A DNA stretch of 64,000 bases from Rhizoclosmatium globosum (GCA_002104985.1 MCGO01000075.1:140187-204186), one strand, 5' to 3'; shown: positions 32,364 through 45,684, numbered from the stretch's first letter. Numbers and translations are program-made. The notes: generated from the letters alone by a model not told the origin.

Positions 32364-33773
32364 ATGACATTCCTTCGTTCGCCGCGGACACCTTCAGATG
32401 GCTCGCACGACATTCCACTCAAGCCACTCCCTCTGTCCGACTCAGACTCAACTCTCCTGCATACAGAACCTAAGGGCATTTTGGAACCTCCACAGACTCC
32501 TCCCACAAAAACAGACCAACTCACAACTCTTATCACTGAACGTGCACAAACCCTGAAAAACACTTGCACGGCATACTACACATACAAACCCTGCAGATAC
32601 ACAATCTACGGAATAATCGGATTCTTCCTCGTCTCCATCATCTTCACCCCTCTGTTTCTTCGGTTCGCACTACCTGCTATCATCGAATCTCAGTTTTCAA
32701 ACGGCGCTCTCGGAAACAACGCGCCGATCGTGATTTCGTTGTTCCGTCTTGACGCCATGAACGCGACGACAAAGACTCCCGGCACTCTGGGTACACTTAC
32801 GTTCTCTACGAATTTGACGCAGGGCGGGTATAACGGTCTTGTTCCGTTTGGTATTCCGTTGTATATTGGTGGAATGACGTGGACGGTGGAGCTTGGTGTG
32901 AAAGGGGAGGGGAACTCGAGTGGGTATGTTCGGACTACTGAATCGTTTTATGAGATTGCGGAGGTTACGTTGAAGGAAGGGGTTTCTGTGCTTGGTGGGA
33001 ATTTAGGTATGAGTGTGGATCATGCTGTGGTGAAGGTTTTGGATTTGGGGGAGGTGGAGGGTGTTTGTGTTGGGGCAGACTTTTGTGCAAAAAGTTTTGG
33101 GGTGTTTGATGAGTGGGTATGCGGCGGATGGACCGAGAGTTAGGGTTTCTGCAAATGTGGATATTGGGTGGGTCTCTGTTGGTTCCAATGTGTATTGAAA
33201 CGCGTTATTGATTTAGGACAGATTATGGTTGATGCTCGTAAGTATTACTTTTACGGTTTTAGTTGGCTAATGAGTTGTATTTATAGGCATGCCCTTCCCT
33301 CTGGCGTCCACAAATCCAGTAGATCCATCTCAGTCCTTCCATTTGTATTTATCAAATGCGAAAGTCTTACTCAGTGGAGGCGATACAACCGCGTCCATTT
33401 CATTCCCCCTGCTCTGTATCCAGTCAATCCTTTATCACTTAGCCTCACATCATTACAATTCCGCCTGAACATATCTCAAGTTCCTGCGTATAGCATTACA
33501 GCACCTGTAGTCTATGCAGAGCAAGGATCGCCAAACGTTACGATAGGGATGAATTTTGGACAGCTGGGAAGTACATTGGATTTGGTTAGTAGTTTGCTGC
33601 TTCAACAGAACTTGAAGGTTGGAATTGATAGGGTTGATGTGAGAGATGCTGTTGGTGGACGGATTGGGTGGTTGAGTGATTTGTGTGCAGCTGTGTGGGT
33701 GCAGCTTCCTTTGTCGTTGTTGGGGAACTTGGGGTCGTCTTTTACAATGGGTAGTAGTAATGGTCGGCGGTGA
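32364..33773 (+). CDS. Single-TM membrane protein with large extracytoplasmic domain
   Basis: The first frame (32364 onward) gives a Pro/Ser-rich cytosolic region, one membrane helix at about residues 85-108 (YGIIGFFLVSIIFTPLFL) and an outer domain with N-glycosylation sites. The layout is like fungal vacuolar or plasma-membrane proteins of the DUF3712 type, a tentative comparison. Family-like sequence continues to 33773, with at least two introns between about 33160 and 33285. The frame also needs one-base changes near 33100 (TTT run) and in the CCCCC run at 33405-33409. The last part (FRLNISQVPAYSITAPVVYAEQG to the stop) is intact. I do not assign a function. Confidence 0.5.
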
Positions 33774-33924
33774 TGGGATTGAGTGATGGGTATTGGCATG
33801 TTGTATTTAATAAGTTTTAAGTTTTGTATTACATTTATTGTATTTCTCCTCACCACCACCACCCACTTCTGTCATTATTCAAATTACACCATACTCGTAT
33901 CTTTAAAATCCACCAAATTTTTAC

Positions 33925-35371
33925 TCAACAGTACTTTGCCCGCTTTACTTCTCGTCCATGATCCTCTCCGTCATCGCCAGCTGGACTCGTAGCTCTGGAA
34001 TTCTTTGCAGATACAACGTGGATCATATCGTTACTGAATTCAGAAGTCACCGCGCTGGGAAGAAGCACGAATTGAGGTGTTGCCACGACGTAGTACTGTG
34101 GTTGATGACTTCCTGGAATCTGTACGACTGGAGATGCACCCACCGAAGATGCTTGTAAAAGGCCGTATGTCTTTGGAGCCACTGACAGGAATTCTTCGAG
34201 AGTTGATGGCGTTGGGGTTGAGTTATTTGATCGAGGTGGGAGGAAGGTTGATGGAATCAGGAGAAGTGGAGTGATGGTTTTTGGAGGTTGAACGCGAGTT
34301 GAAGATGTGGCTGTGTCTGTTGTGATTGGAGGTGTGATTTCTTGGGGTGTCATTATTTTTGGTGCGGGGGTGGATTGTTGGTTTGGTGCCAGTGATTCTG
34401 TAGATGATGTTGGGGTTTGGAGAGATTGTTTTTGTGGGAGGTTTGAAGTGACGATGGGTCGAGGAATGTGTAATGCTTTTCCAATGAGGGAGTCACTTGT
34501 CATGGCAATACTGGCGTTCCATTCTCGAGCTAAGGCTTGTACACCGCGACAGAAACTCCCGTATTCATTTTCAGGGACGTATAAGTTGTATCCTAGTTCT
34601 CCCAAGAATTGAATCTCAAGCCGTGTGAGGTCAAGTGCATTCAAGCCAAGGACTTTCCCCCACATTTTGTTTCCATATGGCGTATCATCGCTGTACTTTT
34701 GGGCGAGGATCAAAGCTACAGAGAATATTCTTGTTTCGTCGTTTTTTGTGGGTTGTTTTGAGTGGGGGATGGAACGGAGACGGCGTAACCGTTGAAGATA
34801 TTTTACAGCGAGAGTTACAACTGGTAATGGGATTCGTGTTATTTCAAGTATATTCTATTTTGTTGAAATTATAGGATGTTGGGTTAGATGATTGGTGCTT
34901 GTGAGTTGGTTTGGCGGATTGGGGTATTGGTTGTTCTGGAAGGGGGTCAGCTTGTGCCAAGCCTGAATAGTTACCTTTACAAAAGTGATGAGGAATTGGT
35001 TTGTATTCCTCACGTCTAGCGTTTGGGATAGTGTCTTTGAGGTCCATACATGGTAGACGAGGAGGGAGATGAAGCACGAGAGGCGTGGGATTTGGTCTCT
35101 TTCTGTTGTGGAATTAAGTGAGTATACCTGTGGCATGAATTTAGATTTGGTAGCATACCATATCCGGGTGGTGTTAAGTGAGATGATACTGTCCGTCGAT
35201 GGCCTGGCTGGGATGTAGCAGTTGGTGCCGGAGCGAAGAAGACTTCTGGTGACAAGCTTCTCGGGATGGGGGACGACTATTGTCCATAACTACTGACAGG
35301 TAACTGTGACAAGCCTTTGAATTATTACTTCCAGATCCAGGAGCTGAACTTGATCGCATATTGATGGACAT
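33925..35371 (-). CDS. Pho80/PCL-type cyclin (second), one frame break
   Basis: Read leftward from the ATG at 35371. The first exon encodes a Ser/Pro-rich start. After an intron comes QFLITFVK, then after a second intron ILEITRIPLPVVTLAVKYLQRL, ALILAQKYSDDTPYGNKMWGKVLGL and TRLEIQFLGELGYNLYV. This is the complete cyclin box of the Pho80 family, including the LILAxKYxDD hallmark. The remaining 200 residues are Pro/Thr/Ser-rich and disordered. It should activate a Pho85-like kinase. In the first exon the CCCCC run at about 35267-35271 seems one base short, because the downstream frame continues the protein only after a shift. The box is closer to yeast Pho80 than that of the cyclin at 16736. 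Confidence 0.75.
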
Positions 35372-35758
35372 TGTAGACAGGATGTATGTGGGGTGGGGTG
35401 AAAGGGAAAGCTTCTTATTATGGAAAACTCCGTAGAAGTTATAATTCCTTCTCGAGTGTTTCGGAGTAGTGTTGGCAGGAAAGGATTCTAAAATTGTTCG
35501 GACGCCTTCAAGAACGCTTTTGACAACCGAAGCTTCCAAGTGTTCCAAAAATGGGATTGGCTCAAATGAGATCCATAGAACATTAATTATATATGGAATT
35601 CCATTTGCAGGAATATTGAAGATAAAAGAAGTGGTATATTAGAAAGTAACGAACATGGGATATCAAAAAGGAAAACAAGAACAAAACCACCAACACCGAT
35701 GAACGAAAACCTTAGTACTGAAAACCAAATACCCGCAACTTTCCAAGCCATGCTACAC
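35372..35758. other. Spacer without a supported gene
   Basis: Short overlapping ORFs only, mostly in leftward frames. It holds the upstream region of the second cyclin gene and the 3' flank of the MARVEL-type gene. No repeat or RNA gene is seen. Confidence 0.4.
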
Positions 35759-36730
35759 TCACTGATAACCAGCTGTAGAAAACTCGGCCTTTCCACCAGT
35801 AACATTCGATCGCAACCCCTTCATTGCATTCGAATTCACCACGTCCCGAACACTCGGCGATGAAGGCGCAACTCGACCTCCTTGCAGAGAATTAACATTC
35901 ACTTCTTTATCGTTTCTCCGTTGAGGCTTAGGACCGCTAAGAAGCAGTCGGACCTCCATTATCAACGTCGTGACCAACAGAATAACATTCACGGATCCTT
36001 ATTCAAAAACACATTAAACTTTTTCAGGATATTAGAGGGAAATCACAGAGCTTACCGAAAAGCGAGCCAGCTGTCTTCGACCCTTTCGCTTTGAATAATA
36101 CTAAGGCGATTATCCACATGAATGCGAGTGTGGAGTCGAGGAGGAGTACTGCGAATACGTATTCTGCACGTTCCCGGATTCGAGGGATGATAGGCATGGA
36201 ATGTGTGCGCCGGAGTAGAATGCGGATATGACTATTACATAGATTGCAAGTTTTTAGCGACTGTCTCATTATCTATTTTTTGGTAAGTAATATAGAGGGG
36301 TTGGTCAACAGACCTACCTTTCATACCAAAGCCCAGGGAGTTTACGAAACAGAAGAATACGATTACGGAGAGAATGCATTGTGTTATGCGAAGGATCAAG
36401 AATGTTCTGTTTTGGTTTTGTGGGTCTTGAGTTGATGGCGTAGGCAGGTCTGGTTGAATTTGTTGTTTTTCGTATCCTTCTTTTGAAGAGACATCGACGT
36501 GATTGATTGTGACTATGCTTCCATGAGAATCGCGTAAGGTGTGGTTGATAACATGGTGTCCGTCAAAGTGTGTTGATGCACGACGGTCGAATGTTGCTGT
36601 TGGAGTCAGGGGCGGTGAGGCGACGGGTGTTCCGCCAGGTGGATGTTCGAGGTTTATGTGTCTATCGTGGATACGAATATTTCTTCTCGAGGGTTAGACG
36701 GCCTGATGACAGGTCATCGTGTGAAGTCAT
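35759..36730 (-). CDS. MARVEL-type four-helix membrane protein, frame breaks
   Basis: Read leftward from the ATG at 36730 (MTSHDDLSSGRLTLEKK). A cytosolic region of about 110 residues is followed by the first membrane helix (RTFLILRITQCILSVIVFF), an intron near 36276-36321, a second helix (IYVIVIS), the conserved block RIRERAEYVFAVLLLDSTLAFMWIIAL, another intron, and a last helix (VNVILLVTTLIMEVRLLLSG) before a polar tail ending TAGYQ. Spacing and residues fit the fungal MARVEL family of membrane-organising proteins. One-base shifts are needed near 36660 and near 36197. No catalytic role is expected; it probably sits in the plasma membrane or endosomes. Confidence 0.6.
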
Positions 36731-37129
36731 GTTTTTGGTTGGTAATCAAGGGGCTTGACGGAGCGTTTTGATTCAAATGTTGATGTTAACCGGGATTCTC
36801 CTTAGGTTTTTTGCAGTTTGGTTTGGCGATTGTTGATGTGAGGTGCTCTTTGTTGTTGTGTTGCAAGAGGTGAAGTTTGCGGTTCGATCTATTTTGATTG
36901 GATTGCGGGAGACAATGGATGGAAGTTCTGGCTGACTACTAGAACTCAACTGAATTAAATGGAACAAAGAATAACAGGTTAATATGCTTAAATTATCGGA
37001 TCTCTCTTTGTGAACCCTGCTTTTTTAAGACCAAAATTAGGGCTTGGGGTCCTTGGCCAGCATGAAGATGACGACATTTCTGCACGCAACCAATCACGGA
37101 TCCTTAAACCGGAAGAGCAACGTCCACTC

Positions 37130-39343
37130 ATGGCATCATCTTCCAAGTATACCCAAGATCCACTTATGCCCGACCCAAAACAACCAAAAGCAGGTTGGGA
37201 ACCTCGTTATCGTCTTATCAACCATGACTAATCAACCTAAAACAGGATCAGCCACGACACCACCAACAGCACCACCACCAATCCATCCATTTCCAACAAC
37301 ACCCTCCTTCTTCAGCATACCGCCAACGATCCCTCTCGCCCCCACGCATCAAATCAACACCCAAATTCACATCCTCACCACCAACACAATTCCTCCGATC
37401 CCCTGCAATCGACCACGTCCTCGACATCCAGTCCTCCTCTTCCCGTCAACAAGCGACCTAAGCGAGTCCAGTCGGACAAAACCTTGAGAAAACCTTTCTA
37501 CCAGAGTTACTACACACACCCGACCACCCCGGATCTCCCAACATCACACCCCGAAAGTCGTTTGGAGCTGTCCCCAGTCTCCTCCTCAACCGCGCATCCT
37601 TCCATTTCGATACCGAGGCCAGCGGTGCAGGCGGTGCAGGAGCTGGAGAGGAGGAACATGATTTGGGACGGTTATGAGAGGAAAGGGATCAGTCCATGGG
37701 CTGCAGCAGCGGTATTGGGAAGCGGTGCCATCTCTGTCACATCAATTGAAGAAAAAGACTTCGGCCTTGGAATCAATGTCGACAACACAGACAACGACAG
37801 TTTCACAAACGGACCCGCTCTCGAATCCGTCCTCCCACCACCACCACCACCACCCCCAAATTACCCACAAATCGATCCCCTGAAAGAGTCACGCGAGGAA
37901 ACTTTAAAACGCGCGTTCATAATCCACCTCTCGAAATGCTTCTTCAAGTTCGGCGCACCGACGCATCAACTCGAGCCGCATTTGACACAGGTTTCAAAGG
38001 CGCTTGATCTGCAGGCGGAGTTTTTGCTGTTACCTGGGATTGTGTTGATTTCTTTTGGGGGTGGGTATGAGTCGAAGGTGCATTTTGTGAAGCAGCATGC
38101 AGGTAATTAGGTTTTTGAAGGGGCGTGTGGGTGGAGTTGGATACTGATTTGTGCGGTTGGTGTAGGCATGAATATGAGTAAACTCGCGCAGACGAATGCG
38201 CTTTGTCAGACAGTTACGAAACGGCTTGTGGATGTGTAAATGCGGTTGAGTTGTTGGAAGCGATTGAGTCGGCAGAGGATTACCCGTGGTGGGTTAATCT
38301 TGTCACTTTCCCTATCACGAGTTTCTGTTTCGCACTGTTGATGTTTTATACGACGTGGTTTGAGGCGGGGGTTGCTGGGATACTTGGGTTTATTGCGGGT
38401 GCTATTTATGTTTATTTGGGAAGTAGTGTGTTATCTTTTTGCCAGAGTTTTTGGCAGGGTGAGTATTTAATTTTGGGTGTGACGTTGGCTAATGGAAAGA
38501 CAATAGGCTTTGCACGGCGTTCATAGCGAAAGCAGTACAAAATACGTTCTATGCGAATGGAATCTGCTTCGATCCTTTGAAAGTCACCTGGCTGCGTTGA
38601 TCATGTTCTTGCCTGGAATGAGTTAACGATTTCCGTGATTGAGTTGTCAACAAAGAACCTCGTGAGTGGCACGATCCGAATGTTCCAAGCACTGTTTTGT
38701 GCCATGATGCTTGGGTTTGGGATTACAGTGGGCGAGTCACTAGTGTTGTGGCCACTTGCGACGTACACGGCACCGACATGTGCACCTACGACTCAGTTAT
38801 GGGCGATTCTGTTCTTTGTACCGATGGCAATGTCCATCAATATTCTGTTTCAAGCAAATAAGCATCAGTTTGGAATCATGTGTTTCACGAGTTTCGTTGG
38901 GTATGCGATGTATAACCTTGTGAACCTTGTTCCGTTCTTAAAAGAACAGCCTATTGCTGTGAATACAATTGTTAGCGCTGCTATTGGTATTACTGGAAAT
39001 ATTTGTAAGTGTTCGATGGAGTGTTTATGTTGATAAGATTTCAAGGTTCACTAAAACAGATTTCTTTTCAGACGCGAGAGTAACTAAAGATGTGGCAGTG
39101 GGACCGATTTGGACAGCTATTTGGATCCAGGTGCCTGGATCGCTGAGTGTAAAGAGTACAGTTGGGTTCTTTGTGGCTAGTACGACGGCCAACAATAGTA
39201 CAGGATTTGGAGGAGTTACGGATGGAAGCAATTTCATGGTATCAATGCTGACAGTAGCTATTTCACTTGCCCTGGGGCTGTTCTTTGCAAGCATGTTAGT
39301 GTGGCCGCGACGAAGGCCGAAGTACGAGTATTTAACAATCTAG
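37130..39343 (+). CDS. ThrE/Prm10-type multi-pass membrane protein (DUF1212), several frame breaks
   Basis: The N-terminal 200 residues are Pro/Ser/His-rich and disordered, and the start is uncertain. The conserved domain begins at about 37900 (RAFIIHLSKCFFKFGAPTHQLE, LLPGIVLISFG), the cytosolic hydrolase-like part of the threonine/serine exporter family. Membrane helices follow (WVNLVTFPITSFCFALLMFY, AGVAGILGFIAGAIYVYLG, FQALFCAMMLGFGITVGES, LWAILFFVPMAMSINILF), then after the last intron VPGSLSVKS and a final helix. Introns lie near 38102-38165, 38462-38507 and 39005-39072. One-base shifts are needed near 38238, 38595 and 38622, among others. Fungal members such as yeast Prm10 are of unknown function; bacterial ThrE exports threonine. 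Confidence 0.7.
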
Positions 39344-39485
39344 ATTTCTAATATTAATAAATTTGGTTGCATTTCACGGAACGCAGAGGGAGATGGGGCC
39401 CTCGGGGGATACCGGGAGTGTGATCTGCTGTGGCTCCCCATTTGACCCTTCACTTTTTTGTCCTTCTTTCTCTTATTGAACAACA

Positions 39486-42400
39486 ATGGCATCGAGGGTA
39501 GGCCAGGCAGCAGCTCGGACGCTGTTCCACGCACAAGCCCAAGCACGTGCTCTTTCCAGTTCTTCTTCGCGGAATGTTGTGCAGCACGGCTTCTCGTCGT
39601 TGAGCGACAAGAGCGGCCAAGTCGAGCGCGTCAAGGCCATTCTCGAGAACCGCGGCTTCATTCCAAAGCACCTGATTGGTCAGGAGGTGGACTACTTCTT
39701 TGGGTGTGTTTCCTTGTTTTCTTGGTTGTTTCCTAGGCTGTGTTCCTAGGGGCCTCCTTGTTTCCTAGGAGAACCCTGTAACTAACCCAGTTAACTCCGC
39801 CAGCAAACTCGGCATCTCGGACCTTTACTTCAAAGTCGAGCCAGCCGAAACTGTCGCAAACCACATTCTGTCGCTCTACTCGGCAAAGATTGTCGCTGAT
39901 GTCAAACACGAAAGCGTTCTTGACATCAACCTTGAAAAGCAAACTGACTCTAACGCTGTCTTTATCCACACAAACATTCCTGGTGTCGGTGCTGTCTCAG
40001 GAAAGAACTACGAAAAGATGTGAGTATTTCGGAGCAAAGAACTGGAAGCATGCCTTCCAATAACGGTTCGGAAAAAAAAGCCACAAAACTTGACCTCTGA
40101 ATTTTCTTGAGCGAAGTCAACATTATATCGTGATTGCGGAGCTGTTGGAGGCCGAATCTTTAATCCCTTCAATCTAACAACTTTAAAAAACCAGTATCGA
40201 CGAAAAGTACTTGGACATTACAACCCCCTTCCGTCTCGAATCCTACCGATCCGAATCCTCTGAAGGAGCTATTAAATCCCACCTCCGTTCCTACTTCCTC
40301 AACAAATGTTCCTTCCCACCCACTCCAACCACTCCCACCCCTGACATCCGTGCAATCTCCGACGCTGCCTTCTCAGAAGCCATGACCGACACCACCGAAA
40401 AACTCTACACCCGTGTCATCCAACAAGTCCTTGCTCAAACCGGTCCTGTCATTGAAGTTCATGATGTCGCTTCCTCTGGTGAAAAGCGTTTGGTCGTTGG
40501 ATTCAAGACTGGTACTGCTAGACTGTTTTTGAGTGCTGTTACCGATTTGTATAAGCATTATGGGTTGAGATGTTCAAAGAAGTTTGTTGGTGAGTTTGTT
40601 CTTTGGAATAGTGAAGCGAGGAACGAGCGGAACTTTTGGTCGTCAGGCGGAGCCAAGAGATAAGTGAGCGCAGCGAACAAGATGAATAGATTGCAGGCAA
40701 GAAAGTGGGTGTGAAGCGAGTGGAACGAGCGGAACCTTCTTTCATCAGGCAAAGCGAGATTCATAGACAAACAATTGTACCCATCAAGACACACTTAGCT
40801 AATAAGTACAATAGAACCATTCTCAAATGGTGTCACTGTGATTTCATTGTACCTCGGTCCATCCCTCAAGAAGGATGCCCGTCCATTCGAATACAGTGTC
40901 GGTCAAGTCGCCAAGGAAACCTCTCTCCTTATTTGTCTCCCATCCACTCCTTTCCAAGACCTCTTCAAGTCCGGAAAGCTCTGTGTCCAGGAAGCAATGT
41001 ACGCCTACACCAACTGGATTTTCGCTCAACACTTTGTCAACCGTCTCGGATCTGAATACACTTCCCTCCAAACCCTCCTCGACGGAAAGAACAACCGCCA
41101 CGTTGAAGTTTTGAGCAAGATCAAGAAGAGATTGAGAACTGATACTTTCACCCGCGAGCACATCTTGGATATCATCAAGATGTACCCAGAATTGATTAAG
41201 CTTTCATATGCATCTTTCGCTGCTGAGCACCAGGCTGATCGTTCAAATGAGTTGGCTGTTACCAAGGCTCTTTCTGAGAAGGAGCTTTTGGAAGTGATTC
41301 GTAAGACTGTTGCTAACGCTCAAGAGGCTATGATTTTCGAGTCATTTGTTACCTTCAACAAGCACGTTCTCAAGACCAACGTAAGTTTGCATTCTTTTTT
41401 CAAGAACTGTACTGATTACGTTGCATGCAGTTCTACCAATCCACCAAGGTTGCCCTTTCCTTCCGCATGAACCCAGCTTTCCTCCCAGACGTTGAGTACC
41501 CACAACCACTCTACGGAATGTTCCTCGTTGTCGGTGGTGAATTCCGTGGATTCCACCTCCGTTTCCGTGACATTGCCCGTGGAGGAATCCGTGTCGTCAA
41601 GTCCCGTAACCGAGAAGCCTACTCCATCAACCTCCGATCCCTCTTTGACGAAAACTACGGTCTCGCCAACACCCAACAACGCAAGAACAAGGATATCCCC
41701 GAAGGCGGTTCCAAGGGTACCATTCTCCTTGACGCTGCCCACCAAGACACAGCCAAGCCGTCCTTTGAGAAATACGTTGATGCGATTTTGGATTTGGTTG
41801 TTCCACCTGCTGGGAGCAACATGGTTGACAAGTACGGCAAGCCTGAGATTCTGTTCTTTGGACCTGATGAGAACACTGCTGATTTCATGGACTGGGCGAG
41901 TTTGCATGCCAAGAAGCGTGGGGCTGGGTTCTGGAAGGCGTTTACTACTGGAAAGAGTCAGAGTATGGGTGGAATCCCACATGACACGTACGGAATGACG
42001 ACGAGAAGTGTTCATCAATACGTTTTGGGGATTTTGAGGAAGCTTGGGATCCAGGAGTCTGCTGTTACCAAGATGCAGATGGGTGGACCTGACGGTGACT
42101 TGGGATCTAACGAGATTTTGATTTCTGAGGATAAGACTATTGGTATTGTTGATGGATCTGGTGTTGTGTATGATCCTGTTGGATTGGACCGTGGTGAGAT
42201 TGAGAGACTTGCCAAGGAGCGTAAGATGATTTCGCACTTTAACGTTGCCAAGCTTGGACCAAAGGGATTCCGTGTCTTGTTGGATGATGTTAACGTCAAG
42301 TTGCCAGGTTTGTGATTTTAATTTGGTGCTTGAGGGTAAATATGCTGACGTTTGGTTTTTCAGATGGAACTGTTGTTGACTCTGGACTCAAGTTCCGTAA

Positions 42401-43130
42401 CGAGTTCCACTTGAACCCACTCTCTTCTGCTGACTTGTTTGTTCCATGTGGTGGTCGTCCAGAGGCTGTTGACCTTGCCAACGTGCACCAGCTCTTCAAC
42501 CCAGATGGAACCCCTCGTTTCAAGTACATTGTCGAAGGTGCCAACTTGTTCATTACTCAAGACGCTCGTTTGAAGCTCGAAGCTGCCGGAGTCTTGCTTT
42601 ACAAGGACGCCTCTGCTAACAAAGGAGGAGTCACTTCTTCTTCCCTCGAAGTCCTTGCTGCCTTGTCTTTCAACGACGCCGAGTTCAAGCAACATATGGC
42701 TGTTACCAACGGCGTTGTTCCAGCCTTCTACGCTGAATACGTCAAGTCTGTCCAAAACTTTATCGAAACTGCTGCTACCATGGAATTCGAATGTCTCTGG
42801 CGTGAGTCTCAACGCACCAAGCTCCCCAACTCGATCCTTTCCGACAACCTGTCTGTTGGAATCGTTCGTTTGAACGAGGAGTTGCAGAACACCACCTTGT
42901 GGGAGAACGAGGCGTTGCGTCGTGTTGTTCTCGCTGAAGCGTTCCCTAAGCTGTTGATTGACAAGTTGGGTTTGGACACCTTGTTGGAACGCGTTCCTGA
43001 AAACTATGTCAAGGCCATCTTTGGAAGTTACTTGAGTTCGAGGTTTATTTACAAGTATGGAACTGAGCCTAGCCAGTTTGCCTTCTTTGAGTTCTTGGCG
43101 CCTTACTTTGCCAAGATTGAGAAGAAGTGA
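39486..43130 (+). CDS. GDH2: NAD-specific glutamate dehydrogenase, large (GDH2) type, mitochondrial
   Basis: Six exons (39486-39703, 39804-40019, 40195-40589, 40815-41380, 41431-42307, 42364-43130) give 1012 residues with no frame break. The first 30 residues are Arg/Ala/Ser-rich with no acidic residue, a mitochondrial presequence. The catalytic domain carries RDIARGGIR, PEGGSKGTILL, the block MQMGGPDGDLGSNE of the nucleotide-binding part, and EGANLFITQDARLKLE. It oxidatively deaminates glutamate to 2-oxoglutarate and ammonium with NAD, letting the cell use glutamate as a carbon and nitrogen source. Two introns (40020-40194 and 40590-40814) are much longer than the rest. Strong preference for a few codons in the last exons suggests high expression. 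Confidence 0.93.
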
Positions 43131-43509
43131 TGATGATGATGGGGATTATTGTTTTTTTTCCTTTTTGTTTGGCCTTTTATTCATTTAAGTTATGTTTGGA
43201 CTTTACTCGGAATTAAAGTGGTATTACTTTGATTAAAAAATTAGGTTCAGACTGTTGAGATAAATGAGTGACAATCTATAATTTATAAAAGATGATGAGA
43301 GAGTAGGTGAATAAAGTGGAGCCATTCTTTTGGGTTTGTAAGTCCTTGAATCTGGTGATAACAGACTGCTCTGAATCTCATTGCAACATGTATAACTCTC
43401 CACTTATATTTAGACTCAAATAATCTGCACAACTAAGACGAATTAAACTTAAGAACGGGCCTTGTAATGTGTGTAGTTAAAATATAAGGACTGAAAGTTG
43501 TGCCAAGAG
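43131..43509. other. Intergenic stretch
   Basis: AT-rich spacer between GDH2 and the secreted EXORDIUM/tectonin gene. It contains the GDH2 3' flank with T-rich and AATTAAA-like sequence near 43211. No gene or repeat is seen. Confidence 0.4.
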
Positions 43510-45684
43510 ATGCAAGTATTGATACACACTCTAGTCCTGGCTTTACTCACTGTGTCAGCGACAGCCACTGTTGGTGCTTCATACAAACGTCTATTACGAC
43601 GCCAGTTTGAGAACCATACCAGCCATGATGCCAGAGACTGGAATCCAACCCACGGCCCTACCGATCCAAACACATGGCCAGTTCCCGTTTCGTGGCAAGG
43701 CGGAGCAGTTCTCCAAAACGTTGAAATCTCACCAATCTACGTCGGCGCTGCAAAGTTCCAATCCGACTTTGACAAGTTCTACACAAGTATCGCTTCATCG
43801 ACGTTCATAGACGGTCTTGCGCAGTACGATACTCCAGATGGACAAAGGATTCGACGAGGCCGTTTTGTACGCTCCTACACGAGCGATGCGTCTGTCGTTG
43901 TCAAGGTTGGGAACGTGAATCCTAATGCTATTGTCGCATATCTCATGGCTCAAGGTGTTATCGTGAATCAAAATGCGAACAGTTACTTTCCGGTTCACTT
44001 TGGGCCGGAGTATGATCAGCTGAATTCAAACAATTGTCAGAACTATTGCGCATACCACTCTTTCGTTTCTTTCAATGGGAAACGATATGCTACTGGTGCG
44101 TCATACCATTTAGTTTTGGCGATTTAGTTGAAATATGATTCTAGGTATGATCCCGGATTGTTGCGGTTCCGAGTACGGTATTGATGGGATCAGCCCCGTC
44201 GTTTCTCATGAGCTTGTTGAAGCCATCACCAATTCTCTGACCTCTGGTTAGTCCGAGAAATTTCTAAGCGTGCTAAACACCACCACTGTTCAGATAAAAA
44301 TGGATGGGTGAACGCTCAACAAAATGACGAGATTGCTGATATCTGTGTCGGTCAGTTCGCCCAAATTAAAGGTATGATTTAACGTTTTTATTATTATGAT
44401 GTTAACAGCCAAATAGGCGGAGATGGCAGAGCCATCACCGTCATGTACTATTGGTCCAATTTCGACAACAGATGCATCGTTGCTGGAGGACCTGGTGTTC
44501 CCAGTGAAGATGTTCATCTTGTTGGAATCGGGTCGGATAATCGATTGTACTCCAAGAATTCGCTTTCGTCTCCATGGATAGGAACATCGTCTGTTGGGCA
44601 AGGAATTGATATGATTCAATTACCCGATCTTTCTTTCCTTATCATCAGTCCTGATTTCAATCTCTGGGTATGTTCGTCTCTTTCTGCCTCAGCACAATGT
44701 AGCTTTATTCCAAACTCTGGATATGTCAAAAGTATTGACCTTCTCTCTGATAAATCCACTCTTATTGGAGTTGGCCTTGATGGCTGGTTATATACGCGTT
44801 CAGGACTCTATGGCTCCTGGAATCAGATCCAAAATTCTGGAAACGTTGTTGATATTACCGTGTTGTCAAATGGAGTTTTGGTTGGAACGGGACCTGATGG
44901 AAAACTGTATACGAGAAACTCTTTGTACGATTACTGGGCTCAAGTTCCAAACTCGTGCTGTGTTGTTAGAACTTCTGTTACTGCTGATGGCATAATTCTC
45001 GGTGTTGCAGGAGACGGTGGGGCATACCAAATGCAATATCTTGGTGGTTCATGGACCTTTGTTCAGAATTCATACACTGTTAAATCAGTGACACCAAAAG
45101 CCTCATTCCTAGGAGTCGCATGGGATGGTACTCTTTGGGCAAAGGGGTCTTTTACGGCACCATGGACTCAACTTCGTGTTGTCGCAAGAGGAATCGACTT
45201 GGTCCAGCTTCCTGACTCTACTTTTGTCGTTATTGCTGCCGATTTTTCTGTTTGGAGGTGCCCTACTCTAATGGTGTGTGCGCAATACCCAAATTCAGGG
45301 TCAATCAAGAGCATCGACTTGCTTCCAGACCAAACTACTTTGATTGGTGTGGGGCTGGATAACCAACTATATACCCGAGTTGGAATCACGAGTAGTTGGA
45401 ATTTAATTCCGAACTCAGGATCTGTTGTAGATATAACAGTATTGTCAAGTGGCGATGTGTTGGGGACAGGTACTGACGGATGGCTATATACCAAGCAAAA
45501 CGAGGGTGAGAATTGGGTTCAAGTTGCAAACTCATGTTGCGTGAAACGCACGGCTCAGCTGGCGGATGGTACCATTCTTGGCGTTGCTGGCGACAACGCT
45601 GTATACAAGAAGTCGTCCAAGGAAGCGAATTGGTTCCTTGTTCCTAACTCTAAATCAGTTGTGAATGTAGCGGCCTTGCAGTAA
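43510..45684 (+). CDS. Secreted EXORDIUM-like domain fused to a tectonin beta-propeller
   Basis: Four exons (43510-44095, 44145-44246, 44294-44371, 44417-45684) give 677 residues, intact. Residues 1-21 are a signal peptide. Residues 60-320 resemble the EXORDIUM/phosphate-induced-protein-1 family: YVGAAKFQSDFDKFY, CQNYCAYHSF, VSHELVEAITN (a His/Glu pair like a degenerate metal site), GW and DEIADIC. From about residue 325 to the end are around ten repeats of about 35 residues with cores such as IGVGLDGWLYTRSG, SWNQIQNSG and VVDITVLSNG, the tectonin pattern that folds into a beta-propeller. Tectonins bind carbohydrate or lipopolysaccharide. A secreted binding or defence protein is plausible but inferred. 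The second tectonin gene is at 47943. Confidence 0.78.

Noticed and set aside
40373..40794. Leftward ORFs across GDH2 exon 3 and its intron
   Set aside because: Antisense shadows of a strongly supported dehydrogenase gene; they cross a proven exon/intron border.
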